Part shown: piece after piece, positions 1-5,704 of the stretch
Layout: each line of letters opens with the position of its first letter
Position numbering within the stretch: the stretch's first letter is position 1
Origin: Candidatus Magasanikiibacteriota bacterium
GTDB lineage: Bacteria > Patescibacteriota > Patescibacteriia > Magasanikbacterales > GWA2-37-8
Direction: 5' to 3'
NCBI GenBank assembly: GCA_026396535.1
Contig: JAPLWP010000108.1
Span: forward strand, 1-6,709
DNA length: 6,709 bases
Translations under genes and position numbers: made by a program
The notes under the pieces: model-generated
Database searches by the model: none
The model's input: the letters and a program-made list of their open reading frames with translations, nothing else
Told to the model about the DNA's origin: nothing

Positions 1-1
1 A

Positions 2-1603
2 GTGCCACACCATTTATTAGCCGGCCAATTACCGGCCGCATTTTTTAGTTATTTGGAAAAACAAAAACCTTCCACTATTATTTTATTTGGACCAAACCAT
101 TTTTCTACCGGCAAGGGGCGATTTATTGCCAGTGCTAGTGATTACAAAACTCTATATGGTACAGTAAAGACCGACAAAGACCTCATCAATAAATTAGTAG
201 CTGATAATTTTATCACGATCGACGAACCGGCGGTACAAGATGAACACGCGATCTTTAACATCGTGCCGTTTATTGCGAAATCATTACCTAATACCAAAAT
301 AATCTCATTTATGATTCGCGGTGGCATGGATTATGACAACCTAGATAAATTAGCAGAAGAATTAAAACATAATTTACCGAGCGATGCGGTAATAGTGGCT
401 TCCGTGGATTTTTCTCATTACCAAACTTTGGCTTCTTCCAATTTTCATGATGAAATCACCATTCCAACATTAAAAAGTTTTGATTATGATCGCTATAAAC
501 AATTGGAGGTAGATTCTTATCCAAGTTTATATTTGCTTTCCAGACTCATGGAAAAATACGGTACTCAAAAAATTGCTTATGAATTACACACCAACGCTGC
601 CGATCTACTAAGCAATCCCGCTCTGAACTCTGGCACCAGTCACTATAGCCCATACTACGTAAAAGGGGAGCCAACTAAAATAAAAACCGCCGGGATATTA
701 AATTTTGGCGATTTAATGCTTGATAGAAATGTAAAAAAACAATTAGATAAAAATGGACCGGATTATCCATTCAAAAAATTGGCGGGTGAAGAAAATAGAT
801 TCTTCATGGGCATGGATACGGTGGAAGCCAATTTAGAAGGTGCTTTTGCTGATACTCGTCGTGCTACAAGCAAATCAATCGCATTTCGTTTTGATCCAAA
901 GATGATAGCTGCTCTGAAAAAATATAATTTTAACCTATTTAATCTGGCCAACAATCACAGCTTTGATATGAGCTTTGATGGATTTCGCGAGACTCAGGCT
1001 AATTTAAAAAAAGCAGGTATCAGCTACTACGGTCAACAATATAAAATAAACGATGAGAATCTTTTGGTAAAACAAATTGGTGATTTTAAATTTGGATTGA
1101 TTGGGCTTGATGATACTATCAATAAAGTAGACACTCTAAAAGTAAAAGACCTAATCCAAAAAGCCAAGACTCAGGGATCGGAAATAATTATGGTAAATAT
1201 TCACTGGGGTGATGAGTATAAAGAAATTTCCAACCCACGCCAGCGCCAACTCGCTCACGCTCTGATTGATATGGGTGTAGACGCTGTCATCGGCCACCAT
1301 CCGCATGTAGTAGAAGAAATGGAAATCTACAATAATCATCCTATATTTTATTCACTTGGTAATTTTGTTTTCGATCAATATTTTTCCGTGCCAACTCAGC
1401 AAGAGCTTAGCGTGGGCTTGGTATTTAAAGAAGAAAATAATCAAAAATCCGTTTCGATTTATACTTTCCCACTCGAAAGTATTCAGAGTCAAATTCAACA
1501 AATGAACTATTATAAATCTCTTAAATATTTTGACACTTGGACTGCCAAGAGTCGTTTGGGTGATTATAAATTTAATAATTTCAATATCAAAATAAATTTT
1601 TAA
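2..1603 (+). CDS. Memo (AmmeMemoRadiSam B-like) / CapA fusion protein, 5'-truncated by the window
   Basis: Two domains are visible. Residues about 1-225 match the Memo/AmmeMemoRadiSam-B fold: PHH (2-4), GPNHF (30-34), DEHAIF with H82, and SVDFSHY with D136 and H139. Residues about 230-510 match the CapA family (poly-gamma-glutamate synthesis protein, calcineurin-like fold): FGDLMLDR (D237, D241), NLEG, NLANNH (N318, H319), IHWGDEY (H401) and GHHPHV (H432, H433, H435). The Memo part keeps His positions of the family's metal-like site, but the usual C-terminal Cys-Gly motif is absent; LHTNAADLL lies roughly there. The GTG at base 2 is probably an internal valine, because family members have more residues before PHH, so the true start and any signal peptide lie upstream. 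The stop is followed one base later by the next gene's likely ATG. Substrate and reaction are unknown; a surface polymer role is only inferred from CapA. Confidence 0.85.
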   Translation: MPHHLLAGQLPAAFFSYLEKQKPSTIILFGPNHFSTGKGRFIASASDYKTLYGTVKTDKDLINKLVADNFITIDEPAVQDEHAIFNIVPFIAKSLPNTKIISFMIRGGMDYDNLDKLAEELKHNLPSDAVIVASVDFSHYQTLASSNFHDEITIPTLKSFDYDRYKQLEVDSYPSLYLLSRLMEKYGTQKIAYELHTNAADLLSNPALNSGTSHYSPYYVKGEPTKIKTAGILNFGDLMLDRNVKKQLDKNGPDYPFKKLAGEENRFFMGMDTVEANLEGAFADTRRATSKSIAFRFDPKMIAALKKYNFNLFNLANNHSFDMSFDGFRETQANLKKAGISYYGQQYKINDENLLVKQIGDFKFGLIGLDDTINKVDTLKVKDLIQKAKTQGSEIIMVNIHWGDEYKEISNPRQRQLAHALIDMGVDAVIGHHPHVVEEMEIYNNHPIFYSLGNFVFDQYFSVPTQQELSVGLVFKEENNQKSVSIYTFPLESIQSQIQQMNYYKSLKYFDTWTAKSRLGDYKFNNFNIKINF

Positions 1604-1604
1604 T

Positions 1605-1782
1605 ATGAATAGAGAAAGAATAATTTTAGCGGCAACTGGGAGACATACCAACTCCGATAGTACAACAAGAAGAAGCAGTAACCACAACTCCAGCAGATCA
1701 AAGCGTACCAGAAATTACAGATACACCCGGATACGTAAATGGTGTTTTTATTCCTACTAGCACTCTCCTGACCGGAGAAGAC
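1605..1782 (+). other. Probable disrupted 5' end of the following gene
   Basis: An ATG at 1605 sits one base after the upstream stop and has the TATG context of the other starts here. It opens as MNRERIILAATG, which looks like a charged start followed by the beginning of a hydrophobic segment. It then runs into unlikely Arg/Ser-rich coding and stops at 1758-1760. The frame of the downstream protein is open from 1630 and reads plausibly before its first ATG (1783): PTPIVQQEEAV, then a Thr/Pro/acidic linker, then GYVNGVFIP. That is the usual look of a linker after a signal or anchor segment. The two halves are offset by one frame. An indel of 3n+2 deleted bases, or one extra base, near 1625-1645 would explain it. 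Sequencing or assembly error and true mutation cannot be told apart here. Confidence 0.6.
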
Positions 1783-3312
1783 ATGTCCATTTCTGCCATA
1801 AAATATACAGACCTACCAAAAGATTTATTTGTTCAAAATTTTTCTTGGCAAAAACCAGAAAAAATCCCTGGTCTAGGCCTAGTGGTTAATCAATTTACAG
1901 AATGTGATGGACCAGGCTGCAACGGCTATGCTGAAAAAGATTCTACTTACTACCGCGTAGCTACATTTTCTTACCAACAAAAAACCGGAGAAGTTTTTCT
2001 TTTACCTTTAAACCACAGCTCATTTTCTGGTTATAACTTTGCCCAATATTATTTTATTAATTTTAATGGTGCTTTAAGTTTGTTAGAAAAAAACAGTACA
2101 CCTCTAGACAGTGTTGATGGTTTAAATAAAGTAAAATTTTTAGTTAATAAAAATTTATCATTGCCAGAAAATACAACTGTTTCTAAAGAATTAAACATAA
2201 CTGGAAAACAAAAACTTTATCTTGAAGGCGAAGAGGAGAGTGCTTTATTTATAGATGATGAAATTAATGTAGGCGGAATTAAAAGAGAAAAAATTGCTTA
2301 CTTCGATAACAAAGATATTTGGAATTGTGGTGACTTTTTTGTAACCTTTACCAATAATATTGAAGGCATTCAGCCGTTAACATACAATATTAAATTACCA
2401 AAAATATTTAATTTAAATAACGGCCAAAAAGAAAATGTCCATGACTATGATTCAAAACGCGACACTGGCTGTGGCGGACGCAGAGGGTTAAATGTCTTAA
2501 ATACCTTAAAAGAAAGCGATTTGGAAAAAATTGGTACAGCTGATGATGGAAATGCCATATTTAGATACAAAGACACATCGGAAGGATCTGCTGATAGCGA
2601 ATTCTTCAAAAATTACAAAGGCTATATGGAGAATATAAATTCTCCTACGGCTCTTACTTATGATAAGTTTCTTGCCAACAATCCTATTGTTGTAATGAAG
2701 GATGGTTTTGGACGCTATATTCAATTTATTAAATCCGAATTTTTCTTCTCCATGGCCGAATGTGGCAAACCGGTAATCTATCTCTACCCAAAAACAGAAA
2801 CTAAAGTAAATGTTCAAGTGAAACCAAATGGCGGTCTGACTAAAGTAGATCCTTTTTATCCTACTGATGGTTGGATGGTAAACGCCAAACCAAATGGCGA
2901 TCTCACCAACACCTCTGACAATCAAAATTATCCGTATCTATTCTGGGAAGGCAATGCTTACAATATGAAAATACCTACCGACGGTTTTGTTTTGAAAAGA
3001 GAAAATGTTAAAAGAGATATACCGAAACTTTTATCTCTCCTCGGATTAAATAAAAAAGAAACAAAAGATTTTCTAGAATTTTGGCAAACAAAACTCGAAA
3101 TAAAACCATACGTGTTTGTAACTTTTGTTTCTCAGACTGATTTTGATAAAGTTGCACCATTAAATATTTCTCCACGTCCAGACAAAATCATTCGCGTATT
3201 TATGGATTACCAACCGTTAGATTTCCCAGTTGCAGTCCGTCCACTCAAAATAGAAACTCCTACTCGCACCGGTTTTACTGTAGTAGAATGGGGTGGCAGA
3301 TTACACCAATAA
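1783..3312 (+). CDS. Conserved protein of unknown function with C-terminal CGKPVIYLYP...VVEWGG domain
   Basis: The open frame from the first in-frame ATG encodes 509 residues, but the real start is probably upstream (see 1605-1782). I recognise no enzyme motif. The C-terminal part, from about residue 325, opens with ECGKPVIYLYPKTETKVNV, continues through DGWMVNAKPNGDL and YLFWEG, and closes with IIRVFMDYQPLD and VVEWGG (500-505). I recall this pattern in hypothetical proteins of varied bacteria, but I know of no assigned function. The N-terminal 320 residues are rich in Asn, Lys and aromatic residues and carry cysteines in ECDGPGC (C41, C46), C182 and TGCGG (C230), plus C327. This fits an extracytoplasmic, possibly disulfide-bonded, beta-rich protein; the location is inference because no intact signal peptide is readable. 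tatD follows after three bases, so the two are probably cotranscribed. Confidence 0.75.
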   Translation: MSISAIKYTDLPKDLFVQNFSWQKPEKIPGLGLVVNQFTECDGPGCNGYAEKDSTYYRVATFSYQQKTGEVFLLPLNHSSFSGYNFAQYYFINFNGALSLLEKNSTPLDSVDGLNKVKFLVNKNLSLPENTTVSKELNITGKQKLYLEGEEESALFIDDEINVGGIKREKIAYFDNKDIWNCGDFFVTFTNNIEGIQPLTYNIKLPKIFNLNNGQKENVHDYDSKRDTGCGGRRGLNVLNTLKESDLEKIGTADDGNAIFRYKDTSEGSADSEFFKNYKGYMENINSPTALTYDKFLANNPIVVMKDGFGRYIQFIKSEFFFSMAECGKPVIYLYPKTETKVNVQVKPNGGLTKVDPFYPTDGWMVNAKPNGDLTNTSDNQNYPYLFWEGNAYNMKIPTDGFVLKRENVKRDIPKLLSLLGLNKKETKDFLEFWQTKLEIKPYVFVTFVSQTDFDKVAPLNISPRPDKIIRVFMDYQPLDFPVAVRPLKIETPTRTGFTVVEWGGRLHQ

Positions 3313-3315
3313 AAT

Positions 3316-4158
3316 ATGATCGACACTCATTGTCACGTACAATTCAAAGCCTTTAATGCCGACTACGACGCCATCATAAAAAAATGTTTGGCTCAGGGCA
3401 TGATACTCAATTTGGTAAGCACCCAAAGCGATACCAGCGCCGCTGCCGTAGAAACAGCACAGAAATATGATAATGTGTATGCAACTATTGGCCTGCATCC
3501 AGTGCACACCTTTGAAACTTTTGTCGATGAAAAAGAAGGCGGCACTTTTACTTCCCGCGCTGAAACTTTTGATTATGAATATTATAAAAAATTAGCGCAG
3601 AATAAAAAAGTAGTAGGAATAGGGGAGTGCGGCTTAGAACTTTTCCATTTTCCAGAGGGCTATACCAAAGAAGAAGTTCTGACCAGACAAAAAGAAGCTT
3701 TTTTATTACAATATAAATTGGCTCGAGAAATGAATCTAGCCATGTCTCTACATGTGCGTGAAGCTCACGATGAAATGATTGAAATTCTAAAAACTCTCCC
3801 ACACCCAATCCGCGCAGTAGTACATTGCTTCACTTCCAATTGGAAACATGCAGAAGAATATCTTAAGATGGGATTATATCTCGGCTTCACCGGCGTAATT
3901 ACTTTCCCGCCAAAAAAATCCGATCCACAAATTCAACTAGACTTACTCGAAGTAGTAAAAAATGTCCCAGTAGACAGAATGGTAATAGAAACCGATGCCC
4001 CGTATCTCGCACCCAATGCCTACCGCGGACAAAGATGCGAACCGTGGATGGTGGTAGAAGTAAATAAAAAAATTGCGGAAGTTAAAAATATGGGTCTGGA
4101 AGAAGTTGCCGAACATACACACAATAACGCCGCCAAACTATTTAATATTCCGGTATAG
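3316..4158 (+). CDS. tatD: TatD family metal-dependent hydrolase (DNase)
   Basis: The 280-residue product is a full-length TatD-type TIM-barrel hydrolase. The expected metal and catalytic residues are all present: the HxH pair in DTHCH (H5, H7), the bridging Glu in GIGECGLE (E104), SLHVRE (H146), VVHCFTS (H170) and the late Asp in IETDAPYLAP (D227). GLHPVH (59-64) and the closing NNAAKLFNIP are also typical. TatD proteins are cytoplasmic metal-dependent nucleases linked to DNA repair and 3'-5' DNA or RNA trimming; the substrate here is not shown by sequence. Residues 66-90 form a somewhat longer linker between the second strand and E104 than in the E. coli protein. The ATG lies three bases after the previous stop, has a T at -1 and lacks a Shine-Dalgarno motif. 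Transcription probably reads through from upstream, as I see no promoter in the gap. Confidence 0.96.
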   Translation: MIDTHCHVQFKAFNADYDAIIKKCLAQGMILNLVSTQSDTSAAAVETAQKYDNVYATIGLHPVHTFETFVDEKEGGTFTSRAETFDYEYYKKLAQNKKVVGIGECGLELFHFPEGYTKEEVLTRQKEAFLLQYKLAREMNLAMSLHVREAHDEMIEILKTLPHPIRAVVHCFTSNWKHAEEYLKMGLYLGFTGVITFPPKKSDPQIQLDLLEVVKNVPVDRMVIETDAPYLAPNAYRGQRCEPWMVVEVNKKIAEVKNMGLEEVAEHTHNNAAKLFNIPV

Positions 4159-4166
4159 AAATGAAA

Positions 4167-4262
4167 GGGTGGCGAGGTAATGTTCTGAGCGGGTTATGAG
4201 CCCACAGGCGATTCCCTGAGGCCTCGCGGCCGAGGAAAGCGAAGGACATTACCTCGCCACCC
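4167..4262. repeat. 96-bp GC-rich inverted-repeat element (REP/MITE-like or structured RNA)
   Basis: The arms 4167-4186 and 4243-4262 are complementary over 20 bp with one G-U type mismatch; the outer 17 bp (gggtggcgaggtaatgt against its exact complement) are perfect. The 56-base interior has its own symmetry: a cctcg/cgagg stem at 4222-4226 and 4231-4235 with a CGGC loop, the palindrome gaggcctc at 4218-4225, and a small ggg/ccc stem at 4191-4203. By my count about 60 of 96 bases are G or C, far above the flanking AT-rich DNA. It starts nine bases after tatD. No T-run follows the right arm, so it is not a standard intrinsic terminator, and no protein of useful length is encoded. I see no clear target-site duplication. 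It could be a dispersed palindromic repeat, a cruciform, or a folded RNA at the tatD 3' end. Confidence 0.8.
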
Positions 4263-4296
4263 GTCAGCCATGCACTGCCGCAATGCATTTATCCCC

Positions 4297-4350
4297 AAAA
4301 ATTTAAAAACACACTTGACCAAACCCTCAAAATTTAGTAAAATAATGCCG
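4297..4350 (+). promoter_or_regulatory. Sigma70-type promoter of the ATP synthase operon
   Basis: A -35 box TTGACC (4315-4320) and a -10 box TAAAAT (4338-4343) are separated by exactly 17 bases, each one base off consensus. An A/T-rich tract at 4297-4309 lies just upstream of the -35 box, where an UP element would sit. Transcription would start near 4350, about 10 bases before the ATG at 4361. The placement directly before the first atp gene supports it as the operon promoter. The start site is inferred from spacing. Confidence 0.8.
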
Positions 4351-4360
4351 TTCACAATTT

Positions 4361-4630
4361 ATGTCTGAAAACCGCGAACTTAAGCCAAAAAACCCGATGA
4401 GCCGCTACTATATTTTCGCCTTGAAAATAATAGGGGACTTTGGAGCCACCATAGCCATACCAGTAGTAATTGCCGCTATAGTTGGCCAAAAATTGGACGA
4501 AAAATGGCATACTAGACCGATGATGTTGATGGTATTTATGTCTATTTCTGCTATAATTACCGCCATATTGATCTACAAAAAAGCCAAGGTTTACGGAAAA
4601 GAATTTCAGGATTTGGATAAAAAACAATAA
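4361..4630 (+). CDS. AtpZ/AtpI family protein, small membrane protein of the ATP synthase operon
   Basis: The 89-residue product has a charged cytoplasmic N-terminus and two hydrophobic helices at about 19-42 and 54-72. They are joined by a short loop GQKLDEKWHTRP, the signature of the two-helix ATPase_gene1 (AtpZ/AtpI) family. The C-terminal tail is Lys-rich. Members sit first in atp operons and are thought to help assemble the c-ring or to move Ca2+/Mg2+; which applies here cannot be read from sequence. It is the first gene after the promoter at 4315-4343, with a leader of only about 10 bases and no Shine-Dalgarno motif. atpB begins eight bases after its stop. The start is secure because the promoter leaves no room for an earlier one. 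Confidence 0.88.
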   Translation: MSENRELKPKNPMSRYYIFALKIIGDFGATIAIPVVIAAIVGQKLDEKWHTRPMMLMVFMSISAIITAILIYKKAKVYGKEFQDLDKKQ

Positions 4631-4638
4631 AACAAATT

Positions 4639-5049
4639 ATGATTCACATACCAACATTAGCCCCGGAAACAGTCTTCCACATTGGAAGCCTTCCAGTCAC
4701 CAACACCATGATCAATGTCTGGTTGGCGATGGCTATATTTTTGGTAATCGGAATTCTAATCAAAAAACAACTCTCCCTACGCCCTGGAAAATTCCAAAAC
4801 TTTTTTGAATATATTTTGGAAATGCTCATGGGATATTTTGACCAAGTTACTCAAGATCGTAAAAAGACTTTGCGCTTTATGCCAATTGTCGGTACGGTCT
4901 TCTTTTTTATCTTACTTTCCAACTGGCTTGGACTTTTGCCTGGTACCGGTAGTATCACTTATCACCACGCCATGATTTTACGCCCAGCCAATACTGATCT
5001 GAATCTAACGGGGTTTATTTACTGTTGGTATTTTTACACATTTAAATAA
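4639..5049 (+). CDS. atpB: F1Fo ATP synthase subunit a, N-terminal part (gene interrupted by a frameshift and internal gap)
   Basis: Residues 1-124 read as a normal subunit a: an N-terminal segment ending in PVTNTMINVWLA, a first membrane helix to about residue 42, a second around 78-100 (VGTVFFFILLSNWLGLLPG), then ILRPANTDLNLT (113-124). From the codon at 5011 the frame yields a dozen unrelated residues and stops at 5047-5049. The rest of the protein continues one frame over (5012-5374). Subunit a normally has a membrane helix of about 15 residues right after DLN(L/T)T, and that helix is not encoded in either frame. This points to a deletion of 3n+2 bases at about 5007-5013, not a simple one-base slip. 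Taken literally, the proton channel subunit would be non-functional. The start has TATG context and no Shine-Dalgarno motif. Confidence 0.9.
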   Translation: MIHIPTLAPETVFHIGSLPVTNTMINVWLAMAIFLVIGILIKKQLSLRPGKFQNFFEYILEMLMGYFDQVTQDRKKTLRFMPIVGTVFFFILLSNWLGLLPGTGSITYHHAMILRPANTDLNLTGFIYCWYFYTFK

Positions 5050-5374
5050 GTTCATTCAAATTGGAACCTTTTTCAAAAGTCTAAGAAAAGGACCGGTCGC
5101 AATTTTTACCGCGATTATTGAGTTGGGTGTCGGTTTGATTGAAATTATTTCTGAAATGGCCAAAGTGTTATCATTATCTCTGCGTTTATTTGGTAACATT
5201 TTTGCTGGAGAAGTTTTAATTTCAGTTATCAGTGGTTTGGTCAGCGCGCTAGTGCCTGCACCGTTTATGATGCTTGAACTGTTGGTCGGCTTGATTCAAG
5301 CAAGCGTATTTACGATGTTGACCCTAGTATATCTGACAGTAATGACCGCTGAAGTACAGCATTCAGAACATTAA
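5012..5374 (+). pseudogene. atpB: F1Fo ATP synthase subunit a, C-terminal part out of frame, no start codon of its own
   Basis: This frame, open from 5009 after a stop at 5006-5008, continues subunit a: GLFTVGIFTHLNKFIQIGTF, then IIELGVGLIEIISEMAK, then the hallmark LSLSLRLFGN, whose Arg (codon 5183-5185) corresponds to the essential R210 of E. coli subunit a. FAGE supplies the Glu at the E219 position, and LELLVGLIQ supplies a Glu at the H245 position and Gln at the Q252 position, so both half-channel carboxylates are present. It ends in LTLVYLTVMTAEVQ, the normal C-terminus. No ATG or GTG lies near its beginning; the first TTG (5123) is inside conserved sequence and is unlikely to be a real start. 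The intact sequence downstream of the break argues that any loss is recent or artefactual. Confidence 0.88.
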
Positions 5375-5390
5375 TTAATTATTTATTAAT

Positions 5391-5412
5391 TGATATTTAG
5401 AAATAAATATCA
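5391..5412 (+). promoter_or_regulatory. Perfect stem-loop just upstream of atpE
   Basis: tgatattta (5391-5399) and taaatatca (5404-5412) are perfectly complementary over 9 bp around a GAAA loop, the GNRA tetraloop class. It ends 13 bases before the atpE ATG. A second, AT-only inverted repeat (5373-5379 with 5385-5391) overlaps its 5' edge. It may protect or expose the atpE start in the mRNA, or mark a processing site; the function is inference and the stem is A/T-rich, hence weak. Confidence 0.5.
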
Positions 5413-5425
5413 TAAAACAAAAAAT

Positions 5426-5647
5426 ATGGATCACGAATCTATGTTGGTGATGGCCAAAGGTTTTACAATGGCTATCGGTGGTATGTTTCCAGCTTTGGCT
5501 ATCGGCAAAATCGTAGCTAGCGCTATGGAAGCTATCGGACGCAACCCAGAATCTGCTGGAAAATCTTTCGTACCAATGTTGCTTGGTGCCGCTTTTGCGG
5601 AAGCTATCGCTATCTACTCTTTGGTAGTAGTGTTCACATTGAAATAG
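5426..5647 (+). CDS. atpE: F1Fo ATP synthase subunit c
   Basis: The 73-residue product is a two-helix c-ring proteolipid. Helix 1 spans about 8-34 and includes FPALAIGKIVASAMEAIG; the polar loop carries the diagnostic RNPE (39-42); helix 2 spans about 48-71 with AFAEAIAIYS, where E59 is the ion-carrying carboxylate. The helix-1 glycine motif is degenerate (PALAIGK where many have GxGxGxG). Compared with the Na+ type of Ilyobacter tartaricus, the Gln of helix 1 is Ile29 or a neighbour and the Ser-Thr after the Glu is Ala-Ile, so H+ coupling is more likely. I chose the ATG at 5426 because it gives the usual length and TATG context; a TTG at 5390 in the same frame would add an unlikely charged leader and lie inside the upstream hairpin region. 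Hairpins lie on both sides of the gene. Confidence 0.95.
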   Translation: MDHESMLVMAKGFTMAIGGMFPALAIGKIVASAMEAIGRNPESAGKSFVPMLLGAAFAEAIAIYSLVVVFTLK

Positions 5648-5654
5648 TTCAATC

Positions 5655-5679
5655 AGCCCGATTATTTATTAGTCGGGCT
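5655..5679 (+). promoter_or_regulatory. GC-containing stem-loop between atpE and atpF
   Basis: agcccga (5655-5661) pairs perfectly with tcgggct (5673-5679). The stem extends inward by one G-U and two A-U pairs to 10 bp around a TTTAT loop. It begins seven bases after the atpE stop. The following bases are AATTTGAAAA, not a T-run, so it looks more like a 3'-end-stabilising hairpin or partial attenuator than a full terminator. Such an element would favour atpE mRNA over downstream genes, in line with the many c subunits per complex. That role is inferred. Confidence 0.65.
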
Positions 5680-5704
5680 AATTTGAAAAATTTCTAAATA
5701 TATT

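Noticed and set aside
1352..1687. 111-codon open frame on the minus strand
   Set aside because: It lies mostly opposite the conserved CapA domain, reads as low-complexity hydrophobic text with no family pattern, and has no promoter; it is a shadow of the + strand gene.
2506..2925. 139-codon open frame on the minus strand
   Set aside because: It overlaps the conserved CGKPVIYLYP region coded on the + strand and shows no recognisable motif.
4161..4199. 12-codon open frame starting at ATG 4161
   Set aside because: It runs into the palindromic element and is too short with no support; the bases are explained by the inverted repeat.
4167..4262. Intrinsic terminator for tatD
   Set aside because: The stem is long with a 56-base interior and no T-run follows, so it does not fit a simple rho-independent terminator, although a barrier role is not excluded.
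4270..4288. Small atgca/tgcat inverted repeat with a 9-base loop
   Set aside because: Five base pairs with a 9-base loop is expected by chance in this much sequence.
5000..5002. TGA recoded as glycine (as in some CPR groups)
   Set aside because: No in-frame TGA occurs inside any intact gene here; this one is out of frame in the broken part of atpB. The absence of TGA stops in eight genes is suggestive but too small a sample.
5123..5374. Separate small membrane protein starting at TTG 5123
   Set aside because: The sequence before 5123 in the same frame is also conserved subunit a, so this is the C-terminal half of atpB and not an independent gene.
5390..5425. Earlier TTG start for atpE at 5390
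   Set aside because: It would add an improbable charged leader, falls in the hairpin, and lacks the T at -1 plus ATG pattern in the usual form; ATG 5426 gives the normal length.
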